Under the pieces are notes generated by a model. It made no database searches. It was not told the origin of the DNA and was given only the letters and a program-made list of their open reading frames with translations. A program made the position numbers and the translations under genes. DNA of 11,578 nt from Phycisphaerae bacterium (lineage in GTDB: Bacteria; Planctomycetota; Phycisphaerae; Sedimentisphaerales; Anaerohalosphaeraceae), in the NCBI GenBank assembly GCA_003567095.1, contig PXAQ01000194.1, forward strand, positions 1 through 11,578, given 5' to 3'. The number at the start of each line of letters is the position of its first letter. The stretch's first letter is position 1. Positions 1-5,785 of the stretch are shown here, in pieces.

Positions 1-59
1 ACAGCGTTTAAGTCATCGTGGGCCTGTTTGCCGATCTGTGAGAACTCTTCAAGCTTCAC
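1..59 (-). CDS. pheS: Phenylalanine--tRNA ligase alpha subunit, N-terminal fragment (cut by window edge)
   Basis: Only the first 19 codons and two bases are present. The reading is (M)KLEEFSQIGKQAHDDLNA, from a GTG codon at 59-57 preceded at 5 bases by GGGAG (69-65). A second in-frame GTG lies two codons upstream (65-63) but overlaps that Shine-Dalgarno site, so 59 is preferred. The fragment carries no catalytic motif. It looks like the N-terminal helix of PheS, which is part of the coiled-coil region that contacts tRNA(Phe). The identification rests mainly on position: the order thrS-infC-rpmI-rplT-pheS is widely conserved in bacteria, and this start lies 30 bases after the rplT stop on the same strand. 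If correct, the product is the catalytic alpha subunit of the alpha2-beta2 enzyme that charges tRNA(Phe) in the cytoplasm. The rest of the gene, and probably pheT, would lie to the left. Confidence 0.7.
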   Translation of the reverse strand, partial: MKLEEFSQIGKQAHDDLNA

Positions 60-89
60 GGCCACTCCCGTCGTCGAACAATGAGGCGA

Positions 90-446
90 TTATTGCTGCG
101 CCGCTTTGGCCTTTTGAACCAGTGCATCAAAGCCGCTTTCGTCGGCAATGGCGATCTCGCTGAGCATCTTGCGGTTCAGCGCGATGCCGGCCTTTTTCAG
201 GCCGTCGATAAACTGGCTGTACCGAATGTCTCTTTGCCGGCAGGCGGCGTTGAGCCGGATAATCCACAGCCCCCGGTATTGGCGTTTCTTCTGTTTGCGA
301 CCGATACGAGCGTTGACCAGGGCATTGATTCGGGCCTCTTTGGCCCGCCGATAGTTGCGACCGGTCGCGCCGCGATAACCGCGGGCCTCTTTCATGACGC
401 GCTTGCGCGCTTGACGTGTTGCGGCACCTTTACGTACGCGTGGCAT
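90..446 (-). CDS. rplT: 50S ribosomal protein L20
   Basis: This 118-residue protein is the normal length for L20. It opens with the family signature MPRVRKGAATRQARKRVMKEARGYRG in pieces (MPRVRKG, then KEARGYRG at about 19-26) and continues with the RRAKEARI and KKRQYRGLWIIRLNAA segments that bind 23S rRNA. The N-terminal third is very basic, matching the extended tail that enters the large subunit during early assembly. The start is ATG with AGGA nine bases upstream (459-456). It is the fourth gene of the thrS-infC-rpmI-rplT-pheS cluster. In E. coli and B. subtilis, L20 represses its own operon by binding an mRNA structure that mimics its rRNA site. The 90-base gap before this gene (447-536) is GC-rich and can pair GCGGGG near 519 with CCCC near 478 through a bulge. 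Any autoregulation here is inferred, not shown. Confidence 0.97.
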   Translation of the reverse strand: MPRVRKGAATRQARKRVMKEARGYRGATGRNYRRAKEARINALVNARIGRKQKKRQYRGLWIIRLNAACRQRDIRYSQFIDGLKKAGIALNRKMLSEIAIADESGFDALVQKAKAAQQ

Positions 447-536
447 ACCAGCATTTCCTTTCTGTGTTTAGCGCCGGGGTCCGCTGCGGCAGCTGATAGA
501 GCCGAGAAGCCGCCCCGCTTTGATTGAATTGTTTGT

Positions 537-731
537 TTACTGTCCCAAAGCAGCTCGAAACGCCTGCGCCTTGACACCCTGAACCAGTGTGCTTTGACGC
601 AACCGGCGACGGCGCTTGGCCGGCTTGGTGCTCATCAGGTGCCCGGCATTGCTGTGTTTACGCTTGACCTTGCCGGTGGCGGTCACTTTGACCCGCTTGG
701 ACAGCCCCTTGTGCGTTTTCTGTTTCGGCAT
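537..731 (-). CDS. rpmI: 50S ribosomal protein L35
   Basis: This small basic protein of 64 residues begins MPKQKTHKGLSKRVKVTATG and ends in the RRLRQSTLV region, the full L35 pattern and length. It is a late-assembling large-subunit protein that sits close to L20 in the ribosome, and the two genes are nearly always paired. The open frame runs 32 codons further upstream, but those residues do not look like L35. The ATG at 731-729 has AGGA about nine bases before it, so the shorter start is used. A near-consensus promoter (-35 at 827-822, -10 at 804-799) lies about 70 bases upstream, so rpmI and rplT can be transcribed without thrS and infC. The gap to rplT is 90 bases. Confidence 0.96.
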   Translation of the reverse strand: MPKQKTHKGLSKRVKVTATGKVKRKHSNAGHLMSTKPAKRRRRLRQSTLVQGVKAQAFRAALGQ

Positions 732-798
732 ATAAGTTGTTCCTGGTAAAGAAATTAACTGAATTTCGGACAAAGACTTCGTGTGAAATAAACTATAA

Positions 799-827
799 AC
801 TCTACCCGTCAGAGTTAGGCTTGTCAA
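799..827 (-). promoter_or_regulatory. Internal sigma-70-type promoter for rpmI-rplT
   Basis: On the minus strand there is an exact TTGACA (827-822), a 17-base spacer, and TAGAGT (804-799; 4 of 6 to TATAAT). It lies in the 143-base gap between infC and rpmI and points at rpmI. Transcription would start near 792, giving a leader of about 60 bases. The boxes are read from sequence; activity is inferred. Confidence 0.65.
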
Positions 828-874
828 GCACTATTTTTCCGTTTTTCGGTGTTTTTTCGGCCGTCTTCATGGAT

Positions 875-1402
875 TCAGGTCGATTTTTCCGCCTTTTCCG
901 GCGCCATCACCATCGTCATCCGCCGGCCGAGCAGTACCGGCGGGCGTTCGATGACGGCCTTGTCCTGAAGGGCCTGCACGATGTAGTCCATCGTTTCATG
1001 GGCTTTGTCGCGGTACATCATCTCGCGGCCGCGAAACAACATGGTAAACTGGACTTTGTGCCCCTTGTCGAGAAACTGTTCGGCCTTTTTCATCTTGATA
1101 TCGCGGTCGTGTTCGTCGGTCTTGGGCCGCAGGCGAATTTCCTTGAGCACCACCGTATGCTGCTTTTTCAGGTTCTGCTTGATTTTGCGTTTTTGCTGAT
1201 ACAGGTGCTTGCCGTAATCCATAATCCGGCACACCGGCGGCGAGGCGGTCGGCGACACCTCGACCAGATCCATGTCCGCCTCACGTGCGCGTTCCAGCGC
1301 CTCGGTCACGTCAACAACCCCAACCTGCTGATTGTTCTCATCGATTAATCGAACGGGGCTGATGCGAATCCGTTCATTGATTCTTAAATTTTTCTTGCTA
1401 AT
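875..1402 (-). CDS. infC: Translation initiation factor IF-3 (ATT start)
   Basis: The 175-residue product matches IF3 end to end. The N-domain (about 1-70) has NERIRISPVRLIDENN, DLVEVSPTASPPVCRIMDYG and KHLY. A lysine-rich linker follows, then the C-domain (about 83-168) with VVLKEIRLRPKTDEHD, FRGREM and MVMAPEK. IF3 binds the 30S subunit, checks the start codon and initiator tRNA, and prevents premature 50S joining. No ATG lies upstream in frame. The next candidates are a TTG at 1465, which overlaps the end of thrS, and a TTG at 1417 with no ribosome site. The ATT at 1402-1400 has GAAAGG seven bases before it, and the residues after it (SKKNLRINERIR) align with the start of Gram-positive IF3 (ISKDFIINEGIR). 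An AUU start is known for infC in E. coli and Geobacillus, where it lets IF3 repress its own translation. The gap to thrS is 52 bases. Confidence 0.95.
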   Translation of the reverse strand: MSKKNLRINERIRISPVRLIDENNQQVGVVDVTEALERAREADMDLVEVSPTASPPVCRIMDYGKHLYQQKRKIKQNLKKQHTVVLKEIRLRPKTDEHDRDIKMKKAEQFLDKGHKVQFTMLFRGREMMYRDKAHETMDYIVQALQDKAVIERPPVLLGRRMTMVMAPEKAEKST

Positions 1403-1409
1403 GGGTAGA

Positions 1410-1415
1410 CCTTTC
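1410..1415 (-). promoter_or_regulatory. Ribosome binding site that fixes the infC ATT start
   Basis: GAAAGG on the minus strand ends seven bases before the ATT at 1402-1400. It is the only good Shine-Dalgarno match near the region where IF3 homology begins, and it is poorly placed for the upstream TTG codons (1417, 1465). It decides the start. Confidence 0.8.
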
Positions 1416-1454
1416 AAAAAATAATGTAGCTGAATCGACCTTTTTCCGGGTCGT

Positions 1455-3386
1455 TTATACGTCAAACATCAAATTATCCGTTTTGTCGGCAATTTTACCC
1501 ACGGCCATCGACAAAAACCGCTCTGCCGGCACCGTGCGGGTGCTCTGGGACTGGCGCAGTCGCACATTAACCAGACCGCCGCCGGCTTCTTTGGGGCCGA
1601 CAACGAGCATATACGGCACGCGGTCGCCGTGGGCACGGGCGATCTTGGCGCCGATTTTGTCGCCGCTGGTATCGGCCGACACCCGCAGCTTGGCAGCTTT
1701 GCACTGCTCCAGCAGGGCCGCGGCGTAGTCGTTGCTCTTTTCGCTGATGGTCAAAATCCGCACCTGCTCGGGCGCCAGCCACAGGGGGAAGTTGCCCGCA
1801 TAATGCTCGATCAGAATGCCCATAAACCGCTCCAGCGAGCCTAAAATCGCCCGGTGAATCATGACCGGCGTCTTTTCGGTATTGTCCGGGGCGGTATATT
1901 TCAAATCAAACCGTTCGGGCATCGAAAAGTCAAGCTGAATTGTGCCCAATTGCCAAGACCGTTTCAGACAATCGCGAATATGAAAGTCGATCTTCGGCCC
2001 GTAAAACGCCCCGTCGCCTTCGTTGATCTGGTAGTTGAGGCTCTTGTGGGACAGGGCGCCGGCCAGCGCTGCGGTGGCGGTTTCCCAAATCTCATCCGAA
2101 CCAATCCTTTTTTCCGGTTTTGTCGAAAGCTCGATGCGGTAATCCGTGAACCCAAAGGCCGCGTACATCTCCTCGATCAGGTTGATCACGCCGACGATTT
2201 CCGGCTCAATCTGATCGGGTGTGCAGTAAATATGGGCGTCGTCCTGGGTGAACTGCCGTACGCGCACCAACCCGTGCATTTGCCCGCTGGCCTCGTAGCG
2301 ATGCACAAGTCCCAGCTCGGCCATCCGAATTGGAAACTCCTTATACGAATGCTTGGTGGCATTATAGACCAGCAGCCCGCCGGGGCAGTTCATCGGCTTG
2401 ACCGCGTAGTTGACCTCATCGACGGTTGTAAAGTACATGTTCTCTTTGTAGTTGTCCCAGTGACCGCTGCGGTGCCAGAGCGACTCGTTGAGGATGATCG
2501 GCGTCTTGATCTCCATGTAGCCGAAACGGCGATGCACCTGGCGCCAGTAATCGATAATTTCGTTCCAGATGACCATCCCGTTGGGATGCAGGAAGGCAAA
2601 TCCGGGGCCTTCTTCGTGGAAGCTGAACAGGTCCATCTGTTTGCCGATGAGCCGATGGTCGCGCTTTTTGGCTTCCTCGATGCGATTCAAGTAGTCTTTA
2701 AGTTCTTTTTTGTTGCGCCAGCAGGTGCCGTAGACCCGCTGGAGCATTTGCTGGGAGGCGTCGCCGTGCCAGTACGCCCCGGCCACGCTCATGACCTTGA
2801 ACGCCTTGGGGTCGATGCTGCCGGTGCGCGGCACGTGCGGCCCTCGGCACAGGTCCTCAAAGCCGCTTTGGCCGTGGTGGTAAAAGCTGATCGTTTCGCT
2901 GTCGGCGCGGCGGATGTTGTCCTGTTTGTAGGGATCGGCAGCCATCCTGTCCAATGCCATCTCGCGGCTCATCTCGACGCGGACAAACGGCTCGTCGGCG
3001 GCGATGATCTCGCGCATCTTGGCCTCAATCCGCTCAAAATCCTCCGGCCGAATCGGGGTATCCAGGTCGATGTCATAATAGAAGCCGTCCTCGACCACCG
3101 GTCCGTAAACCAGTTTGGCCTCCGGCCAGAGCGCACAGATAGCCTCGGCCATGATGTGGGCGCAACTATGGCGAAGGACCTCCAGCCCTTTGTCGTCTTT
3201 GGCCGTGATGACGACCAGTTTGGCGTGATTGAATACAGGAGTCGATAGGTCCACAAGCCGGCTATCCAGCTCTGCACAAACCGCCGCCCGTGCCAGCCCG
3301 GAGCCGATCTGTTCAACAAATTCAAGCACCGACGCCCCGTCGGCACCCTCAAGCATGCTCCCGTCCGGAAGCTCTATTTTTGCCAT
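1455..3386 (-). CDS. thrS: Threonine--tRNA ligase
   Basis: The 643-residue protein matches the E. coli enzyme in length and numbering. The TGS domain (about 1-62) is followed by the editing domain, with HSCAH at 73-77 and CRGPH at 180-184, which removes serine wrongly attached to tRNA(Thr). The class II catalytic core then shows the three zinc ligands at Cys334 (in MNCPGG), His385 (in QDDAHIYC) and His511 (in MIHRAILGS), with motif 2 at VHRYEASGQMHG (361-372) and motif 3 at about 511-527. The anticodon-binding domain covers about 540-643. It charges tRNA(Thr) in the cytoplasm. It is the first gene of the translation operon; infC follows after 52 bases. The ATG has no strong Shine-Dalgarno site (only GAGTAACGG upstream), so initiation may depend on other leader features. 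A promoter lies at 3464-3435. I see no T-box in the short leader. Confidence 0.98.
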   Translation of the reverse strand: MAKIELPDGSMLEGADGASVLEFVEQIGSGLARAAVCAELDSRLVDLSTPVFNHAKLVVITAKDDKGLEVLRHSCAHIMAEAICALWPEAKLVYGPVVEDGFYYDIDLDTPIRPEDFERIEAKMREIIAADEPFVRVEMSREMALDRMAADPYKQDNIRRADSETISFYHHGQSGFEDLCRGPHVPRTGSIDPKAFKVMSVAGAYWHGDASQQMLQRVYGTCWRNKKELKDYLNRIEEAKKRDHRLIGKQMDLFSFHEEGPGFAFLHPNGMVIWNEIIDYWRQVHRRFGYMEIKTPIILNESLWHRSGHWDNYKENMYFTTVDEVNYAVKPMNCPGGLLVYNATKHSYKEFPIRMAELGLVHRYEASGQMHGLVRVRQFTQDDAHIYCTPDQIEPEIVGVINLIEEMYAAFGFTDYRIELSTKPEKRIGSDEIWETATAALAGALSHKSLNYQINEGDGAFYGPKIDFHIRDCLKRSWQLGTIQLDFSMPERFDLKYTAPDNTEKTPVMIHRAILGSLERFMGILIEHYAGNFPLWLAPEQVRILTISEKSNDYAAALLEQCKAAKLRVSADTSGDKIGAKIARAHGDRVPYMLVVGPKEAGGGLVNVRLRQSQSTRTVPAERFLSMAVGKIADKTDNLMFDV

Positions 3387-3434
3387 AAACCGTTACTCAA
3401 CAAAGTAATATCAACAAAATTGTTCAAAAGGGGC

Positions 3435-3464
3435 AATATACACGCAGAAAGCCCGACAAGTCAA
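3435..3464 (-). promoter_or_regulatory. Promoter for the thrS operon
   Basis: On the minus strand TTGACT (3464-3459) and TATATT (3440-3435) are separated by 18 bases. Transcription would begin near 3428, leaving a leader of about 40 bases before the thrS ATG. It is the only good hexamer pair upstream of the gene. Confidence 0.65.
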
Positions 3465-3470
3465 CCAAAA
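3453..3470. repeat. Left arm of the 18-bp inverted repeat (thrS side)
   Basis: The plus strand reads CCGACAAGTCAACCAAAA. Its reverse complement matches 3653-3670 at 17 of 18 positions, with the mismatch at the fourth base. It contains the -35 box of the thrS promoter. Confidence 0.85.
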
Positions 3471-3652
3471 TGTACCGCCGGTATCCTGCCGGCTATGCCA
3501 CAAAAACAGAAGTAGTCTGCCCGGATAATCAACAATCAATCGAAAACCACTGCCCCGCACCCACAAGCTCAGCGTGAAGGTGCGCCACCTGTCGCCGGCA
3601 TTCTGGCGTTGGCCCGAGACAACAGCTTTCTTTCGGGTGTTGGCTGCTGTTT

Positions 3653-3670
3653 TTTTGGTTGACTTGACGG
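3653..3670. repeat. Right arm of the 18-bp inverted repeat (etfB side)
   Basis: The plus strand reads TTTTGGTTGACTTGACGG, the inverted copy of 3453-3470 with one mismatch, 182 bases away. It contains the -35 box of the etfB promoter. No target-site duplication is visible outside the two arms. Confidence 0.85.
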
Positions 3671-3686
3671 TAAATCGGATTACACT
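3659..3686 (+). promoter_or_regulatory. Promoter for the etfB-etfA-acyl-CoA dehydrogenase operon
   Basis: TTGACT (3659-3664) and TACACT (3681-3686) are separated by 16 bases. Transcription would start near 3693, giving a leader of about 48 bases to the etfB GTG. The spacer carries AAATCGG (3672-3678), which recurs at the same position in the dnaG promoter. Confidence 0.6.
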
Positions 3687-3740
3687 ACGGGGCTTTATAC
3701 GAACGGACTGTATGAATACTCTCATCGTGGAGGCTTTTTC

Positions 3741-4628
3741 GTGGGATACCATTGTGTTGTGTTGGTCAAGCAAGTGCCGGATACCAAACGGATTACCGGC
3801 CAGGCGATGAACGAAGACGGGACGGTCAATCGCGCGGCGCTGCCAGCGATTTTCAACCCGGAAGATCTGAACGCGCTCGAGTTGGCGCTGGATATCAAAG
3901 ACGCCCATGGCGGGTCGGTCACGGTGATGACGATGGGTCTGCCCAGCGCGGCCGGCATTTTGCGCGAGGGGCTGTATCGCGGTGCCGATCGGGCGGTGCT
4001 GATTACCGACCGGGGGTGTGCGGCCAGCGACACGTTGGCGACCAGCTATATCCTGAGCTGCGGCCTGCGGAAGCTCAACCCGGATATTGTGCTGTGCGGC
4101 CGGCAGGCCATTGACGGCGACACCGCCCAGGTCGGCCCGCAAGCGGCGGAAAAACTCGGCCTGCCGCAGGTGACCTATGTGGAGCAGATTCTCACCCTTG
4201 ACGGCTCAACGCTGATCGCCCGCCGAAACATGGGCAACGGCTGGCAGGAAGTCAAGACGACCTTGCCGGTGCTTTTGACGGTGGTCGATACCGCCAATGA
4301 GCCGCGCGTCTCGCGGGCGCTGCGCCTGATGAAATACAAGGACGCCAAATGTCGCGCCGAGATTGAAGCACAAGCCAAAGACGACCCGTCGGTCGATGTC
4401 GATGCCGTCTGCAAAGCACTGGACAGTAGGGGGCTGCTGATTTGCCAGTGGAATCTGGATTATCTCGGCGCCGACCTGCAGTGGTGCGGCCGCGACGGCT
4501 CACCGACCAAAGTGCACCGCATTCAAAGCGTTGTGCTGACGGCCAAAGAGGCCAAAACTGTCGAACCGACACAGCCGGCGATCGAGGCAATGGTGCATGA
4601 TTTGATTGTGGATCATACCATAGGATAA
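3741..4628 (+). CDS. etfB: Electron transfer flavoprotein beta subunit
   Basis: EtfB pairs with EtfA to carry electrons between acyl-CoA dehydrogenases and a downstream acceptor. The 295-residue protein opens with VVLVKQVPDT (about 6-15), continues with NPEDLNALELALDIKD, and has the family signature CGRQAIDGDTAQVGPQ at 119-134. GSPTKV follows near 253-258. The KQVPDT opening and the signature resemble clostridial EtfB proteins, some of which are electron-bifurcating, but sequence alone does not settle that here. The protein is about 30 residues longer than most EtfB; the extra length lies around 200-238, between RLMKYKDAK and ICQWNLDYLG. The start is GTG at 3741 with GGAGG seven bases upstream. 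It is the first gene of the operon, with etfA 48 bases downstream. The gap holds a short A/T-rich stretch (4631-4660) and no obvious extra signal. Confidence 0.95.
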   Translation: MGYHCVVLVKQVPDTKRITGQAMNEDGTVNRAALPAIFNPEDLNALELALDIKDAHGGSVTVMTMGLPSAAGILREGLYRGADRAVLITDRGCAASDTLATSYILSCGLRKLNPDIVLCGRQAIDGDTAQVGPQAAEKLGLPQVTYVEQILTLDGSTLIARRNMGNGWQEVKTTLPVLLTVVDTANEPRVSRALRLMKYKDAKCRAEIEAQAKDDPSVDVDAVCKALDSRGLLICQWNLDYLGADLQWCGRDGSPTKVHRIQSVVLTAKEAKTVEPTQPAIEAMVHDLIVDHTIG

Positions 4629-4676
4629 TGTTTAATGATGAATTCTTAATTTTGAATTTAGCGATAGGATGTACGA

Positions 4677-5705
4677 ATGATCGACGTGAATAAACAGGGG
4701 CAGGTGTGGGTCTTTGCCGAGCAGCATGCAGGCGAGCTGGAAGAGGTGCCGATTGAGCTGATGAGCAAAGGGCGCGAGCTGGCCGACAAACTGAACGTCC
4801 CGCTGGCGGCGGTGCTGCTGGGCGGCAGGGTCAGCCATTTATGTGAGCGGCTGGGCCATTATGGCGCCGATAAGGTGTACCTTGCCGAGCATCCGCTGCT
4901 GGAGCATTATCAGGCCAACAGCTATAGCAAGGTCATCTGCGGGCTGATCGAACACTACAAGCCGCAGATTATCCTGTACGGCGCCTCGCCGTGCGGGCGC
5001 GATCTGGCGCCGCGTGTGGCCAGCGCGATGAAGGCGGGCCTGACGGCCGACTGTACCGACCTGCAGATCGGCCGGCACGAAATCAAAAAAACCGGTCAGG
5101 TCTTTGACGATCTGCTGCTCCAGATTCGCCCGGCTTTCGGCGGCAACATCATCGCCACGATCATCAATTATGACCGCTGGCCGCAGATGGCCACGGTGCG
5201 CGAAGGTGTCATGCCGATGCCGACGCCTAATGTCAACAAAAAAGTCGAAGTGATTACCGAAACGGTGCATTTGGCCCAGGACGATCTGGCTGTTGAGATT
5301 CTGGCCGAGCATCGCCAGCAGCGCAAAGTCAACCTCAAGGCCTCGCGTGTGATCGTTGCCGGCGGGGCGGGGGTCGGCAGCCAAGAGAACTTCAAGCTCA
5401 TCTGGGATCTGGCCCATTGCCTGGGGGCCGCTCCCGGGGCGACCCGTGCGGCGGTCGATCTGGGCTTTATCGACCGCGACCATCAGGTCGGCCAGACCGG
5501 AACGACCGTCCGTCCCATTCTGTATGTGGCCGCCGGCGTCAGCGGGGCGATTCAGCATCAGGCCGGTATGAGCGACAGCCAGAAAATTATCGCGATCAAC
5601 AACGATCCGGATGCGCCGATTTTCGGGATTGCGCATTATAAAATCGTCGGCGACCTGACGCAGGTTATCCCGATGATGATTAAGGCCATTAAGGAAAAAG
5701 TATAA
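4677..5705 (+). CDS. etfA: Electron transfer flavoprotein alpha subunit
   Basis: EtfA carries the FAD-binding domain of the ETF heterodimer. The 342-residue protein starts with VWVFAEQHAGELEEVPIELM (about 10-29), typical of anaerobe-type EtfA without a ferredoxin domain. The C-terminal FAD domain is clear: TRAAVDLGFI, HQVGQTGTTVRP, LYVAAGVSGAIQHQAGM, AINNDPDAPIF and IVGDLTQVIP. The arginine of TRAAVD and the QTGTT loop, both near the flavin in known structures, are present. One departure is VAGGAGVGS, where most EtfA proteins have GGRG; the arginine is alanine here. The start is ATG 4677 with AGGAT seven bases before it. EtfB should be its partner and the acyl-CoA dehydrogenase 80 bases downstream its electron donor. 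The quinone oxidoreductase that usually receives electrons is not in this window. Confidence 0.95.
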   Translation: MIDVNKQGQVWVFAEQHAGELEEVPIELMSKGRELADKLNVPLAAVLLGGRVSHLCERLGHYGADKVYLAEHPLLEHYQANSYSKVICGLIEHYKPQIILYGASPCGRDLAPRVASAMKAGLTADCTDLQIGRHEIKKTGQVFDDLLLQIRPAFGGNIIATIINYDRWPQMATVREGVMPMPTPNVNKKVEVITETVHLAQDDLAVEILAEHRQQRKVNLKASRVIVAGGAGVGSQENFKLIWDLAHCLGAAPGATRAAVDLGFIDRDHQVGQTGTTVRPILYVAAGVSGAIQHQAGMSDSQKIIAINNDPDAPIFGIAHYKIVGDLTQVIPMMIKAIKEKV

Positions 5706-5709
5706 GTTC

Positions 5710-5750
5710 CATGGGCTTACAGCCCGTGTAACACGGCCAAGATGGTCGTG
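5710..5750 (+). repeat. Two tandem 19-base hairpins between etfA and the acyl-CoA dehydrogenase
   Basis: CATGGGCTTACAGCCCGTG (5710-5728) and CACGGCCAAGATGGTCGTG (5732-5750) each fold into an 8-bp stem with a 3-base loop. Each stem has one G-T pair, and the two are separated by TAA. CCACAA follows the second. No T-tract follows, so they are not a standard terminator. They resemble short dispersed palindromic elements I recall from planctomycete and cyanobacterial genomes. Copy number elsewhere cannot be checked from this window. Confidence 0.75.
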
Positions 5751-5785
5751 CCACAAGCAGACTGATTTAAAGAATGGGTTGAACA

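Larger units (their letters stand above)
3387..3740. other. Divergent intergenic region between thrS and etfB
   Basis: These 354 bases hold no convincing gene. They contain an outward-facing promoter for thrS on the minus strand and one for etfB on the plus strand, with an 18-base inverted repeat covering both -35 boxes. The roughly 180 bases between the repeat arms hold only short hairpins, such as GCCGG/CCGGC at 3477-3493 and AGGTG/CACCT at 3578-3590. A short frame from ATG 3712 runs into etfB out of frame and is not credible. Confidence 0.8.

Noticed and set aside
737..1348. 203-codon plus-strand frame opposite infC
   Set aside because: Antisense to IF3; its histidine-rich translation is an artefact of the reverse reading of lysine/aspartate codons.
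1854..3248. 464-codon open frame on the plus strand opposite thrS
   Set aside because: It is wholly antisense to a perfectly conserved threonyl-tRNA synthetase and its translation shows no recognisable domain. Long antisense frames are common in GC-rich coding DNA.
3387..3430. T-box leader for thrS
   Set aside because: The predicted leader is only about 40 bases, far too short, and no T-box core or antiterminator is visible.
3712..3810. Short leader frame (32 codons from ATG 3712) overlapping the etfB start
   Set aside because: No ribosome site of its own, and the GGAGG inside it is correctly spaced for the etfB GTG. Coupling cannot be excluded but nothing supports it.
3411..4142. 243-codon minus-strand frame spanning the thrS/etfB intergenic region and the start of etfB
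   Set aside because: Mostly antisense to etfB, crosses both promoters, and has no motif.
5706..5785. Terminator between etfA and the acyl-CoA dehydrogenase gene
   Set aside because: The hairpins there have no T-tract, and the clear terminator is after the dehydrogenase, so the three genes are best read as one operon.
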